Assembly: GCF_051175385.1 (NCBI RefSeq)
Contig: NZ_CP195106.1
Span: forward strand, 3,534,001-3,598,000
DNA: 64,000 bases
Source of the DNA: Tundrisphaera lichenicola
Lineage (GTDB): Bacteria > Planctomycetota > Planctomycetia > Isosphaerales > Isosphaeraceae
Direction of reading: 5' to 3'
Below, in pieces: positions 43,442 through 53,070 of the stretch. Below the pieces are notes generated by a model. The model was not told the origin of the DNA and did not search any database. It saw only the letters and a program-made list of their open reading frames with translations. The stretch's first letter is position 1, and each line of letters starts with the position of its first letter. Position numbers and translations under genes: made by a program.

Positions 43442-45379
43442 ATGTGCGGGATCTGCGGCGCGGCCTGGACCGATCCCGCCCGGGCGGTGGGCCGCGATGA
43501 ACTGGCGGCGATGGTCGCCCGGATCGAACATCGGGGGCCGGACGATTCCGGGACCCGGATCGACGAACACTCCGCGCTGGGGTTCCGACGCCTCTCGATC
43601 GTCGACCTCTCGGGCGGGCACCAGCCGCTCTCCAACGAGGATGGCACGGTCTGGACCGTCTTCAACGGCGAGATCTACAACTTCCCCGCGCTCCGGCATC
43701 GGCTCGAAGCCCGGGGGCACACGCTCCGGTCGTCGGGCGATACCGAGGTCCTCGTCCACCTCTACGAGGACGAAGGCCTGTCGATGTTCCGCCTGCTCCG
43801 GGGGATGTTCGCCCTGGCGATTTGGGACGCCCCCCGTCATCGGCTGGTCCTGGGTCGCGACCGGCTGGGCCAGAAGCCGCTGGTCTACCGGCACGACTCG
43901 GGACGGATCGCCTTCGCCAGCGAGCTGAAGGCGCTGATGACCCTGCCCGAGGCCGACCTCCCCCGAAGGCTCGACCCCCTGGCCCTCGACCGCTATCTGG
44001 CCTATGGATATATCAACCACCCTTCCACCATCCTCGAAGGGGTTTATAAACTCCCCCCCGCGCATTACGCGGTCTGGCAGGAAGGGCACCTGGAGCTGAC
44101 CCGGTACTGGGACCCCGACTGGGACCGGGAGATCGACCGCTCCCCCGAGGAGGATGCCGAGGAGCTTCGAGCCACGCTCGACCAGGCGGTCCGCGAGCAG
44201 ATGGTGGCCGACGTCCCGCTCGGGGCGTTCCTCTCGGGCGGGGTCGATTCCAGCATCATCGTCGGCCTGATGCAGCGGGCTTCCGATCGTCCCGTAAAAA
44301 CCTTCTCGATCGGCTTCGGCGACCCGGCCTTCGACGAGACCCGGTACGCCGAGATGGTCGCGCAGGCGATGGGGACCGAGCACCACGCCTTCACCGTGGA
44401 GCCCCGGGCCTGGGAGACCTTGCCCGCCCTGGCCGAGCAGTTCGACGAGCCGTTCGCGGATAGCTCGGCCCTGCCCACCTGGCACGTCGCCCGCGAGACC
44501 CGTCGGCATGTCACCGTGGCCCTGACCGGGGATGCCGGGGACGAACTCTTCGGCGGCTATGACCGATATCGGGCCGTGGCCCTGGCCGACCGGCTGGACC
44601 GGCTGCCCGCCGGGCTCCGGGGGTTCCTGGGGGGTCCGCTTGCGCGGGCCTGGCCGACCTCGGTCCGGGCCAAGACCCGGATGCGTCAGGTCCGCCGGAT
44701 GCTGGAGGGGATCGACCAGGGCCTCGAAGCCCGCTACCTCCGGTGGGTCGGGATGTTCGACGAGACCGCCCGCGCCTCGCTCTATTCCGACGACTTCCTC
44801 GAACACCTCGCCCGGTCCGCCGCCCGGAGCCCCGACGAGGCCGATCCTGCCTCGATCCTCGCTCGGGCCTTCGCCGTCGCCCCCAAGCGCGACCCGGTGA
44901 CGAGGGCTTCCATCGTCGATCTGCTGACCTACCTGCCCGGCGATCTCCTGGTGAAGGTGGACCTGGCCAGCATGGGCCATAGCCTGGAATGCCGGAGCCC
45001 GTTCCTCGACCATCGGGTCGTCGAGCTGGCCCTGGCGATGCCGATCCGGCGGAAGCTCCGGCTCCGAGGCGGCCGGTCCAAGGTGGTCCTCAAGGAGGCG
45101 TTCGCCGACCTCCTCCCGCCCGAGATCCTCCGACGCCGCAAGATGGGCTTCGGCGTCCCGATCGACCGCTGGTTCCGGGGCGAGTTGAAGGAGGAGCTTC
45201 GAGCCGTCCTGCTCGATCCGGTCGCGCTCAACCGGGGCCTGTTCCGGCCCGAGGCGGTGGAGGCGCTGATTGATGAGCATGTCGGGAGTCGTCGCGACCA
45301 CGCTTATCGCCTCTGGAGTCTCCTGATGCTGGAACTCTGGTTCCGGCATCACATGGATCGCCGGTCCGGGGGCGTTTGA
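43442..45379 (+). CDS. asnB: Asparagine synthase (glutamine-hydrolysing) type amidotransferase
   Basis: A 645-residue protein. MCGICGAAW exposes Cys2 as the glutaminase nucleophile; the N-terminal class II amidotransferase includes RGPDDSG and FNGEIYNF. The synthase part has LSGGVDSSIIVGL, the ATP-pyrophosphatase loop, GDAGDELFGGYDRY and ECRSPFLDHRVVEL. In surface-glycan or PEP-CTERM clusters such enzymes amidate sugars rather than make free asparagine; placement between two GT4 enzymes and an acyltransferase favours a glycan role. Confidence 0.92.
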   Translation: MCGICGAAWTDPARAVGRDELAAMVARIEHRGPDDSGTRIDEHSALGFRRLSIVDLSGGHQPLSNEDGTVWTVFNGEIYNFPALRHRLEARGHTLRSSGDTEVLVHLYEDEGLSMFRLLRGMFALAIWDAPRHRLVLGRDRLGQKPLVYRHDSGRIAFASELKALMTLPEADLPRRLDPLALDRYLAYGYINHPSTILEGVYKLPPAHYAVWQEGHLELTRYWDPDWDREIDRSPEEDAEELRATLDQAVREQMVADVPLGAFLSGGVDSSIIVGLMQRASDRPVKTFSIGFGDPAFDETRYAEMVAQAMGTEHHAFTVEPRAWETLPALAEQFDEPFADSSALPTWHVARETRRHVTVALTGDAGDELFGGYDRYRAVALADRLDRLPAGLRGFLGGPLARAWPTSVRAKTRMRQVRRMLEGIDQGLEARYLRWVGMFDETARASLYSDDFLEHLARSAARSPDEADPASILARAFAVAPKRDPVTRASIVDLLTYLPGDLLVKVDLASMGHSLECRSPFLDHRVVELALAMPIRRKLRLRGGRSKVVLKEAFADLLPPEILRRRKMGFGVPIDRWFRGELKEELRAVLLDPVALNRGLFRPEAVEALIDEHVGSRRDHAYRLWSLLMLELWFRHHMDRRSGGV

Positions 45380-45433
45380 AGTCCGACGAGTCCCGTCGTC
45401 CTTGATAGGATCGTGTCGGCGGGCGTCGGCTTA

Positions 45434-46207
45434 TCAGGGTCTTTTCGGATCGGTCGGGCCGACCCCCGTCCGCGTCGAGGCCTGGTGCAATGCCAGGGCC
45501 AGGCCGGCCCGATGGCCCAGCCCTCGGGGGGTGAATCCCAGGGTCCGGCCCCCTTCGTCGCCGAAGAGGCATTCCATGATCGTCCGGGGTAGGGTCTCGC
45601 CCAGGTCGGGTTCGAGGATCTGCCGGGTGTAGTCGAGTTCCTCGTCGTCGAGGGTCGGGCCGAGGCACCCCGCGCGGGCCATCGCGTCCCCTTCCTGGGC
45701 CATGAACTGGGCGAGCGTCCGGGCTTTCCCGTGGCGGTGGATGTAGGCCCATCGGAAGAGCGGGACCAGGACCGCCTCCCGGACCGATCGCTCGGAGGCC
45801 GATTCGCTGGACCAGAGGACGCCGGAGAGCCAGCCTCGATCGCGGGTGGAATGCCCCCCGGTCATGAACCCGAATTCGCTCGCGACCCGGTTGGTCCACC
45901 CCCCTCCCCGGTCGTCCGCGACGACGAGGCCGACCTTGAGGTTTCCCTCCAGGTCCGCGAGCCGGGCCGATCCTTCCGAGGCCGCCCGCGAGCCGATGAC
46001 CTCGGCCCCGAGTTCGAGCAGGGCATCGAGCAGGTCCGCGACGTGCTCCCGGGCCATCGGGTTCAGGGCGGCCAGCGGGGCTCGATCGAGGTCGGTCCCG
46101 TCCTCGCGGACCATCGTCCGGATGTAGGCGTTGAAGCGGCCGAGCCCGCGCGGGATCCGGTAGAGGTCGCGCTGGATCTCCAGGAGCGGCACATACTCCA
46201 GGTTCAT
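45434..46207 (-). CDS. Hypothetical protein
   Basis: A 257-residue protein, MNLEYVPLLEIQRDLYRIPRGL..., with helices and a few strands but no membrane segment. RHGKARTLAQFMAQEGDAMARAGCLGPTLDDEEL and FTPRGLGHRAGLALALHQAS look conserved in style but match no family that I recognise. It converges with asnB and is divergent from the acyltransferase gene. Confidence 0.6.
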   Translation of the reverse strand: MNLEYVPLLEIQRDLYRIPRGLGRFNAYIRTMVREDGTDLDRAPLAALNPMAREHVADLLDALLELGAEVIGSRAASEGSARLADLEGNLKVGLVVADDRGGGWTNRVASEFGFMTGGHSTRDRGWLSGVLWSSESASERSVREAVLVPLFRWAYIHRHGKARTLAQFMAQEGDAMARAGCLGPTLDDEELDYTRQILEPDLGETLPRTIMECLFGDEGGRTLGFTPRGLGHRAGLALALHQASTRTGVGPTDPKRP

Positions 46208-46327
46208 GGGGGGCCTCCGTCCTCGGGGTCGGGAAGTCGGAGCGTCCGGCGTGCGAAGTCTCGGGTTGGTCGGCTAGAATGACACGCCGCTGGGCATCGG
46301 AGGTTCACTCGGGAGGGTTGGGGCGAG

Positions 46328-47380
46328 ATGATGGGAGGTCGCGCCGGAGATCAGAGTGGCCCCGCCCTCGCGACGCCGCACCGGCCGCAGGTGGACGGGC
46401 TCCGGTTCCTCGCGTTCCTGGCGGTGTTCGTCCACCATGCCCGGCCGGAGATCTGCCCCTGGGGCTGGGCGGGGGTCCAGTTCTTCTTCGCCCTCTCGGG
46501 ATTCCTGATCACCCGGATCCTGATCCGGGGGGAGTCGGGCGAGATCGGGTCGGACCTGAGGCGATACTACATCCGGCGGACGCTCCGGATCTTCCCGCTC
46601 TACTATGCCCTGGTGCTGTTCGCGGCGTTCATCTCCCGGGGGGACGACCTGGGGTGGTTCCTCACTTTTACGTATAACGTCCGGGTCTATCTGACCGGGG
46701 ACTGGGACATGGTGATGGGCCACTTCTGGACGCTCTGCGTCGAGGAGCAGTTCTACCTCCTCTATCCGCTGGCCTTGCTGTTCACGCCCGCCCGTCGACG
46801 GGTCGCGTTGATCGTCGGCCTGATCGCCGCCACGAAGGGGTTCCAGATCTATGCCCACCATCGGATGACCATGCCCTGGGCGAGGCTGCTCTTGCCCTAT
46901 TGCGGAGAGGATCTGCTCTGGGGTTGCCTGGCGGGGATGATCGAGCTTCGAACGAGGCCGGGGCGAGTCGAAGGCCCGGCCTGCTTCGTGGCGGGCTGGC
47001 CGATCCTGGTCCTGGCCTGGACCCTGCACGAGCGGCGGTTGCCGATGCCCTCGGCCTTCCAGGAGGTCGGGTCGGTCTCGCTGTTCGGGATCGGGTCGGC
47101 CCTGGTGGTCTTCGGCGCCTGGCGGTCGGAGGGTCGGTGGTTCGTCCGGCCCCTGGCGATCGCGCCGATGGCCTACCTCGGGCGGATCAGCTACGGGCTC
47201 TACGCGTTCCACCTCCCCGTGATCCGGGGAGGATGGCTCTACGGGGTCCCCTACGCCTACCTGATCCCCCGCCCTTACGGGGCGCTGGCCCTGACGATCA
47301 TCCTGGCCGTCCTGTCGTGGCACCTCTACGAAGGGCCGATCAACCGGATGAAAGACCGGCTGGCCGGCCGCGGGGCCTGA
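46328..47380 (+). CDS. OafA/YrhL-type acyltransferase (membrane)
   Basis: A 350-residue protein with about ten membrane helices; tandem ATGs 46328/46331. HRPQVDGLRFLAFLAVFVHHARPEI carries the conserved His and WGWAGVQFFFALSGFLITRIL the LSGFLI core of acyltransferase 3, followed by YYIRRTLRIFPLYYALVLF and FWTLCVEEQFYLLYP. It O-acylates sugars or surface molecules, in line with the nearby glycosyltransferases. Confidence 0.92.
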   Translation: MMGGRAGDQSGPALATPHRPQVDGLRFLAFLAVFVHHARPEICPWGWAGVQFFFALSGFLITRILIRGESGEIGSDLRRYYIRRTLRIFPLYYALVLFAAFISRGDDLGWFLTFTYNVRVYLTGDWDMVMGHFWTLCVEEQFYLLYPLALLFTPARRRVALIVGLIAATKGFQIYAHHRMTMPWARLLLPYCGEDLLWGCLAGMIELRTRPGRVEGPACFVAGWPILVLAWTLHERRLPMPSAFQEVGSVSLFGIGSALVVFGAWRSEGRWFVRPLAIAPMAYLGRISYGLYAFHLPVIRGGWLYGVPYAYLIPRPYGALALTIILAVLSWHLYEGPINRMKDRLAGRGA

Positions 47381-47469
47381 GAAGTCCCGGCCCGAACCCG
47401 GGGGCTTTTGGCCCTCGATTTGCATCCTTCTCCTACGTTCGCCACAACGCCAAGGAGAGGAATTCGAGA

Positions 47470-48177
47470 ATGTACCACCATGTGAAGAAGTTGATGTACA
47501 CGGTGCGGGTCGACGCCCCGGATCCCCGTTTCGGCCGGATGCTCCTGGAGCAGTTCGGCGGGGCCAACGGCGAACTCGCGGCCGCGATGCAATATTCGGT
47601 CCAGGGGCTCAACTGCGAGGACCCGGCCCGGAAAGACCTCCTGATGGACATCGGGACCGAGGAATTGAGCCACCTGGAGGTGATCGGAACGCTGGCCCGC
47701 GCCCACCTCAAGCCCACCAAGGCCTCTCGCGAGGCCGCCGAGGCCGACCCGCTGGTCGCCATCTGCGGCGGAGGGGGCGTCGGCCTGTTCAACTCCCAGG
47801 GGAACGCCTGGACCGCCGATTATCTGAAGGTCACCGGCGAGCTGGACGTCGACCTCCGGAGCAACATCGCGGCCGAGGCCCGGGCCAAGATCGTCTACGA
47901 GCGGCTGATCAACTTCACCGATGACGCCGGATCCAAGGACGCACTCCAGTTCCTCATGACGCGCGAAATCACGCACATGAAGGCATTCATGAAGGCGTTG
48001 GAGAGCATGGGCAAGGACCCGCTCTCGGTCGGCCAGATCCCGCCCACGGCGGGCCTCGTCGACCAGTTCTTCAACGACTCCACCGGCGAGGGGGACGCCC
48101 GAGGCCCCTGGAACCAGGGAGACGGCTGGGAGTTCGTCGAGGCCCCGGCGTTCCAGAAGTTCAAGGACGGCAAGTAA
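47470..48177 (+). CDS. Manganese catalase family protein
   Basis: A 235-residue protein. GGANGELAAAMQY, TEELSHLEVIGTL, EARAKIVYERLINF and TREITHMKAFMKAL supply the glutamate and histidine ligands of the di-manganese four-helix bundle. It breaks down hydrogen peroxide in the cytosol. The C-terminal tail (GPWNQGDGWEFVEAPAF) is of the type seen in spore-coat or YjqC relatives. Length is at the short end of the family. Confidence 0.9.
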   Translation: MYHHVKKLMYTVRVDAPDPRFGRMLLEQFGGANGELAAAMQYSVQGLNCEDPARKDLLMDIGTEELSHLEVIGTLARAHLKPTKASREAAEADPLVAICGGGGVGLFNSQGNAWTADYLKVTGELDVDLRSNIAAEARAKIVYERLINFTDDAGSKDALQFLMTREITHMKAFMKALESMGKDPLSVGQIPPTAGLVDQFFNDSTGEGDARGPWNQGDGWEFVEAPAFQKFKDGK

Positions 48178-48190
48178 GAGCCGGCCTCGA

Positions 48191-49582
48191 TCAGGCGAAG
48201 AGCGAGGTCAGGGGGCTCCCGTTGTTGATCTGCAAGGGTCGGCCGACGGCATCCTTGACCTCGGTCGCCGGGTCGATCCCCAGGGCGTGAAGGATGGTCG
48301 CGCCCAGGTCGTCGGGGCCGACCGCGTCCCGCGCGGGGTAGGCGGCCCACCGGTCGCTGGCTCCGTAGATCTGCCCGCCCCGGACCCCTCCGCCGGCCAG
48401 GGCCACCGAGTAGCATCGGGGCCAGTGCTCGCGACCTGCGTTCGCGGCCGTGATCCGGGGGGCCCGGCCGAACTCGCCGGCCCAGACCACCAGGGTCTCG
48501 TCCAGGAGCCCCCGCTCGTCCAGGTCTTCCAGGAGCGAGGCGAGCCCCCGGTCGGCCGGCGGCATCAGGTCATTCTTGAGTCGATTGAAATTGTCGCCGT
48601 GCGTGTCCCAGAAGTTCCGGCCGTCGTCGTGCCAGTTGACCGTGACCAGGCCGACGCCGGCCTCCACCAGCCTCCGGGCCATCAGGAGGCACTGGCCGTG
48701 GATGTTCCGGCCGTATCGCTCCCGGATCTTCGGGTCCTCGCGGTCGAGCAGGAACGCCCCCCGCGCCTCGGCCGAGGCTAGCGCGTCGAGCGCCCGGCCC
48801 TGATAGCCATCCCACGATCCCGGCCCCGCACCGCTCATCGACGAGCTGCCCAGCCCCGAGAGGAGCGAGCGACGGTCCGACATCCGGCCCGGCGAGACGC
48901 CTTCGGGGAGGTCGAGGCCGCCGACCCGGAAGCCGTCGACGTTGGGGTCGCCGTCGACCCGGAAAGGGTCGTATGCCTTGCCCAGCCAGCCCCCATGCTG
49001 CCCGGGAGCCCTCCCGCCGGGCGCGGCCGGATGCGCGACGACCCACGGCATCGTGACCGCCGAAGGGAGCGAACCCGCCGAAGGTCGGAGCTTCGAGACC
49101 AGCGAGCCCAGGTGCGGCCAGTCGTTCGAGGACGGGGGCGCGGCGTCGGAGTTGGGCGTCGGGGCGAGGTGGCCGGTCAGCAGTCGATGGGCCGTCGAGA
49201 GGTGCGCCGGGTCGCCGTGCGTCATCGACCGGACGACCGCCAGGCGGTGGGCCTGCCGGGCGATCATCGGGAAGTGCTCGGAGATCCGGAGTTCGGGATT
49301 GGTCGTGGCGATCGAGGCGAACTCGCCCCGGATCTCGCTGGGCGCGTCGGGCTTGAGGTCCCAGGTGTCGAGCTGGCTCGGCCCGCCCCACTGGAAGATC
49401 AGGATGCACGACTTCGCCCGGCCGAATCCCGTCGACGAACCCGACCCTTCGGCCTTCGCCCGCCCTCGGAACAATCCCGGCAAGGTCAGCCCGAGCGATC
49501 CCAGGACCCCCGCCCGGAGCGTCTCGCGCCGGGAAGGTTGCCGAAATCCCCGGCACGCACCATTCGCCCTGAGATCGCCCAT
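48191..49582 (-). CDS. DUF1501 exported protein with Tat signal
   Basis: A 463-residue protein. SRRETLRAGVLGSLGLTLPGLF is a twin-arginine signal, and CILIFQWGGPSQLDTWDLKPDAPSEIRGEF with HFPMIARQAHRLAVVRSMTHGD is the DUF1501 signature, one of the most numerous planctomycete families (related to sulfatase/phosphatase folds). VNWHDDGRNFWDTHGDNF and VVWAGEFGRAPRIT continue it. Function unknown; often found beside DUF1549/DUF1553 cytochrome-like genes, which are absent here. Confidence 0.94.
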   Translation of the reverse strand: MGDLRANGACRGFRQPSRRETLRAGVLGSLGLTLPGLFRGRAKAEGSGSSTGFGRAKSCILIFQWGGPSQLDTWDLKPDAPSEIRGEFASIATTNPELRISEHFPMIARQAHRLAVVRSMTHGDPAHLSTAHRLLTGHLAPTPNSDAAPPSSNDWPHLGSLVSKLRPSAGSLPSAVTMPWVVAHPAAPGGRAPGQHGGWLGKAYDPFRVDGDPNVDGFRVGGLDLPEGVSPGRMSDRRSLLSGLGSSSMSGAGPGSWDGYQGRALDALASAEARGAFLLDREDPKIRERYGRNIHGQCLLMARRLVEAGVGLVTVNWHDDGRNFWDTHGDNFNRLKNDLMPPADRGLASLLEDLDERGLLDETLVVWAGEFGRAPRITAANAGREHWPRCYSVALAGGGVRGGQIYGASDRWAAYPARDAVGPDDLGATILHALGIDPATEVKDAVGRPLQINNGSPLTSLFA

Positions 49583-49722
49583 GAGACCGGCCCCATCGCC
49601 TGGCTATTAATGTTAAACTTCTCGTCAACAGCCTAGCCGGATTGCATGGTATTGTCTACCCGAGGTCCGGCGAGGGGCGAGTGGAGTGTGCCTGGGGATT
49701 CCCGGGCTTCTCGTCGGTCCAA

Positions 49723-49861
49723 GGTCTTCGCCCCCTCTCCCCAGCCCTCTCCCACGAGGGGAGAGGGGGTTGGTCTTCGCGGATGTTTCGATCTCCGACC
49801 TCTGAGAGTCTGGTCCCCTCTCCCCAACGTGGGAGAGGGTTAGGGAGAGGGGGCGAAGACC
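49723..49861. repeat. CCTCTCCC-type inverted repeat, two-arm copy
   Basis: The left arm (from 49723) starts GGTCTTCGCCCCCTCTCC and the right arm, ending 49861, is its near-perfect complement, over about 33 bp. A second 12-bp hairpin, CCCCCTCTCCCC with GGGGAGAGGGGG, lies inside at 49731-49769. Translated, this family gives PSPQPSPTRGEG. A one-arm copy is at 56485. Confidence 0.8.
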
Positions 49862-50047
49862 AGGAACTACCAGAAAACCCGGGGACACCAAAACGTGCGC
49901 AACAGGGAGGATTCGCATCGTCAGGACGTCATCGCGAATCTGCCGAATGCTCGTCTCCCATATCTTCTCCAATCCTCCTCCGCGATAACCCTCGTTTTTC
50001 CCAGTCTCGCGCCGCTGCCGCCCTGGGCCTCGGATTGGAAAGAAGGA

Positions 50048-51664
50048 TCAAGGGAAGGGTCGGGTCGCGATCTCGGCCCGGCCCGGGAGGCGGAGCACCG
50101 GGAATTCTCGATCTGGCGACCTCGCGAGTTCGTCGTCGAAGACGTTCCAGGTGGCCAGGCCGTCGTCGGATCGGGGTTCGAGGAGGGTGACGGCCAGGCT
50201 CCCGAGGGGTTGCGCGGTCCGGACCAGGATCGTCCCGGCGGGGACCTCGCGGGTGGCGCGGGTAGTGGTCGTCCGGGTAATATCCAGTAAGTTGTGCCCT
50301 TCGAAGGGGCGGCGAGCCCGGGAGGATTCGTCGACCCGGCTGACTTCGACGTCGAGCTTCGCGGGGGCTTCGAGCGTCTCGACGGCGATCCCGTGGGCCC
50401 GGAGGATGTCGATCGCCTTCACGGACCCGGGCGGGACGAGGTAGGCGAAGGGTCGGGCCACTTCCAGCTCGGGGGCGAAGTCGATCTCGATCGCGCAGGG
50501 GTAATCGCGGGGCTCTCCGGTCGAGACGGATCGGTCCCCTTCCCGGCGTTCGACGAAGCCGAGGACGGTGGCCTTCTCGGGCAGGGCTCGGGCCTTGGAG
50601 CGGATCGCCACTCGGTCGGAGGGATCCCGGCCCGCCTCGATGGTCGAGCGCCGGGCGTCGTCGAGCAGGGTCCGAATCTCGTCGCGGTGGCTCGAGACGA
50701 ACTCCAGGATCGCCCGGCAGAAGTCGCGGGTGGCGAGGACCCGGTCCTTGTAGGTTGCGTAGGAATAAGCCTCGGAGAGGACCGAGAGCCGGTTCCGGAG
50801 CCCGATGTAGGTCGTGCCGAACCGGGGGTTGCCCGGGAACGAGGTCCACCGGGTGTGGTCGTCCTCGAAGTTCCCGTAGAAGAACGACCGGTAGCCGCTC
50901 GCCTTTTCGAGCGAGGCCGTCACCTCGGGGAATAATCGCTCGCGCGAGAATCGGATCAGGCGAGCGTCTCCCGCCGGGTTCTTGGGGCCGTCGTAGGTGA
51001 TGGTGTAGCGGTGGTGCGAGCCGTTGGTGGTGTGGGTGTCGATGACCAGGCTCGGGTCCCAATCGTTGAGGAACCGGACCAGGGCGCGGGACTCGGGGGC
51101 TTCCAGCTTCATGAAGTCGCGGTTCAGGTCGAGCCCCTCCGCGTTGGTCCGCCGCCCCATCCCTTCCTCGGGCCCAACCTGGCCGGGCCGGTTGTCCTTG
51201 GCGACCCGCTCGTTGCCGTCGGCGTTGTAGATCGGCGCGACGGCCAGGATCAGGTGATCCAGCAGGGGGTGCTCGGGAGCCCGGACGATCTCGCGGACCA
51301 GGATCGGCAGACCCTCCTTGCCGTCGACCTCCCCCGCGTGGATGTTGCCGAAGAGGAAGACCACCAGCTTGCCCGACGCCCTCGCCTCGGCGGGCGTCGA
51401 CACCGGCGGGTCGGCCACGATCATCAGGGGGATCGACCGCCCCTCGACCGACCGGCCCAGCTCGGCCAGTCGGATCAACGGGGACGACTTCGCCAGCGCC
51501 TCGCAGAGCCGGACCACCTCGGCATGCCGGGCGGTAGCCTTGAAGCCGGACTTCTCGGCGACGGTCCGCAACTCCTCGGGCAAGGCGTCCTGGGCCGGTG
51601 TCAGGCCCGACACCGACAGGAGGACGACGATCGGGGCGACCCATGCGGTCGAGTTTCGGGGCAT
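50048..51664 (-). CDS. Exported M14-family zinc carboxypeptidase-like protein
   Basis: A 538-residue protein with a signal peptide to about residue 25. GNIHAGEVDGKEGLP carries H109 and E112 of the zinc site, and PIYNADGNERVAKDNRPGQVGPEEGMGRRTNAEGLDLNRDFMKLEAPE holds the Arg/Asn pair typical of M14; VIDTHTTNGSHHRY gives the third zinc histidine. The C-terminal 180 residues are an extra domain. Probably trims peptides or peptidoglycan outside the membrane. Confidence 0.9.
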   Translation of the reverse strand: MPRNSTAWVAPIVVLLSVSGLTPAQDALPEELRTVAEKSGFKATARHAEVVRLCEALAKSSPLIRLAELGRSVEGRSIPLMIVADPPVSTPAEARASGKLVVFLFGNIHAGEVDGKEGLPILVREIVRAPEHPLLDHLILAVAPIYNADGNERVAKDNRPGQVGPEEGMGRRTNAEGLDLNRDFMKLEAPESRALVRFLNDWDPSLVIDTHTTNGSHHRYTITYDGPKNPAGDARLIRFSRERLFPEVTASLEKASGYRSFFYGNFEDDHTRWTSFPGNPRFGTTYIGLRNRLSVLSEAYSYATYKDRVLATRDFCRAILEFVSSHRDEIRTLLDDARRSTIEAGRDPSDRVAIRSKARALPEKATVLGFVERREGDRSVSTGEPRDYPCAIEIDFAPELEVARPFAYLVPPGSVKAIDILRAHGIAVETLEAPAKLDVEVSRVDESSRARRPFEGHNLLDITRTTTTRATREVPAGTILVRTAQPLGSLAVTLLEPRSDDGLATWNVFDDELARSPDREFPVLRLPGRAEIATRPFP

Positions 51665-51682
51665 CCGGGGACCTTTCCTGAA

Positions 51683-52552
51683 TCAGTTCGCGACCGGTTC
51701 GAGCCGTCGAGGCTGGTCGGCGATCGTGAGGGCTTCGAGCCTCCGGTCGGACCAGGGGCGATTGGCCCCGGCCCGGGGTCCCGGATACGCGGAGCGCTGG
51801 CGGGGGCGGTTGAAGTGGAGGCACCGGCCGTAGAAGGCGTCGATCAGGTGCCCGGCCTCGGGGTCGTGGAAGGCGATGGTCTCGATCACGTCTTCCCAGG
51901 CCATCGAGCGGACGTCGACCCGGTCGAGGGTCGGCTCGAACCAGTCGGCCAGCCAGGCGTCGCGCTCGCCGCCGTACTCCTCGACCCTCCGACGGACCTT
52001 GCCCCGGATCGCCTCGATGGCGGTGTCTCGGGCGAAGACCCCGTCGTCGATCCGCGACCTCGGGGCCAGGATCAGGAACGAGAGATCCTCCATCCCCGAG
52101 GGCTCGCGCCCGGACCTCCGGAGGACCTCGGCCAGGCAGGCGACGCTCCGGGCAGCCTGGTCGAAATAGGGGGCGTTCTTGATCCCGGCGGAGAGCCGGT
52201 TGAACAGCTTGGCCTCCAGCAGGACGAGCTGACGGGCGTCCGGGGCCAGCGCCAGGCCCGACGAGCCCGGGTCGCCGATCTTGAAGTGGCCGATTACCGC
52301 GTCGGCATGCGTCCGGGACTCGCCCAGCGTGTCCCCCCGATATCGGGGGAGGAAGGCCGAGGGGAGCCAGGACTCGGAGAACCACCGGGCCCCGACGCGA
52401 GGGGACATCGGATAGTGGTCTCCCCCGTGCCGGTCGAACCAGTCGACGACCAGGCGCAGGAGCCACTGCTCGCCGAAGAGCGAGGTCGGAGGGAGGACCG
52501 GATTCCCGGCCTCCGACCGCTCCAGCATCGCCATGATCCGCCCGATGATCAT
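51683..52552 (-). CDS. Protein with a PD-(D/E)XK-like nuclease core, unknown role
   Basis: A 289-residue protein whose start is uncertain (52552 or 52534). It has THADAVIGHF (D84), then 28 residues to LVLLEAKL (E113-x-K115), the D...ExK spacing of the restriction-endonuclease fold, and YFDQAARSVACLAEVL after it. The rest includes DLSFLILAPRSRIDD and a C-terminal YGRCLHFNRPRQR. No methylase or restriction partner lies nearby. The fold is an inference; it may not be a nuclease. Confidence 0.55.
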   Translation of the reverse strand: MIIGRIMAMLERSEAGNPVLPPTSLFGEQWLLRLVVDWFDRHGGDHYPMSPRVGARWFSESWLPSAFLPRYRGDTLGESRTHADAVIGHFKIGDPGSSGLALAPDARQLVLLEAKLFNRLSAGIKNAPYFDQAARSVACLAEVLRRSGREPSGMEDLSFLILAPRSRIDDGVFARDTAIEAIRGKVRRRVEEYGGERDAWLADWFEPTLDRVDVRSMAWEDVIETIAFHDPEAGHLIDAFYGRCLHFNRPRQRSAYPGPRAGANRPWSDRRLEALTIADQPRRLEPVAN

Positions 52553-52685
52553 TCGATTCGGCCTCGGATGGTTGTCCTGAATAAGCCAATTGTAGCGGAT
52601 TCGATCCCGAGGGGCGATCCTGTTCGGATGTCCGGCGGGAGGGGGGAGAATTCTTGAAAGATCCGAGATCCGATGCCGTTGGTTC

Positions 52686-52822
52686 CCGGAGCAAGCTCCG
52701 GGGTGGAAAGCGTGAGCAAGCTCCCGCACTCCAAAGCGGCTTCGCCGCGTCGATCATCAGGCCGCCGGAGGCCTTGGAGTGCGTGAGCTTGCTCACGCTT
52801 TGCTCGGCCGGAGCTTGCTCCG
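52686..52822. repeat. Long inverted-repeat element, copy 2
   Basis: Homologous to the element at 43134-43272, with the same plan: GGAGCAAGCTCC outer arm, CACTCCA...GGAGTG inner stem. The central palindrome is GCGTGAGC...GCTCACGC here rather than GCGGAAGC...GCTTCCGC, so paired positions have changed together. Confidence 0.8.
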
Positions 52823-53070
52823 CCGGTTTGGGACCGCCGGTTGGCTTCGTTTCGTCGGAGCAATGGCTTCGATCGGGCATCAACCCGACTCGGGGCCAAT
52901 CCCAGCCCTGAATCATGTTTCGTTGATGGATTTGGTTGGTAAACATGGAGCAAACCACCTCTTTTCTCCAAAATCACCCCAGAAATCACGACCCCGGCGC
53001 ATGAAGCAGCAACCTCGGCCCGAAATCTCGGCCGGTCCGATCGAGTTCGGATGATTTTCCCCTCCGACCC

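Noticed and set aside
40904..45352. A very long minus-strand open frame opposite the GT4 and asnB genes
   Set aside because: It is a shadow of GC-rich third positions of real plus-strand genes; it shows no domain, signal or ribosome-binding site.
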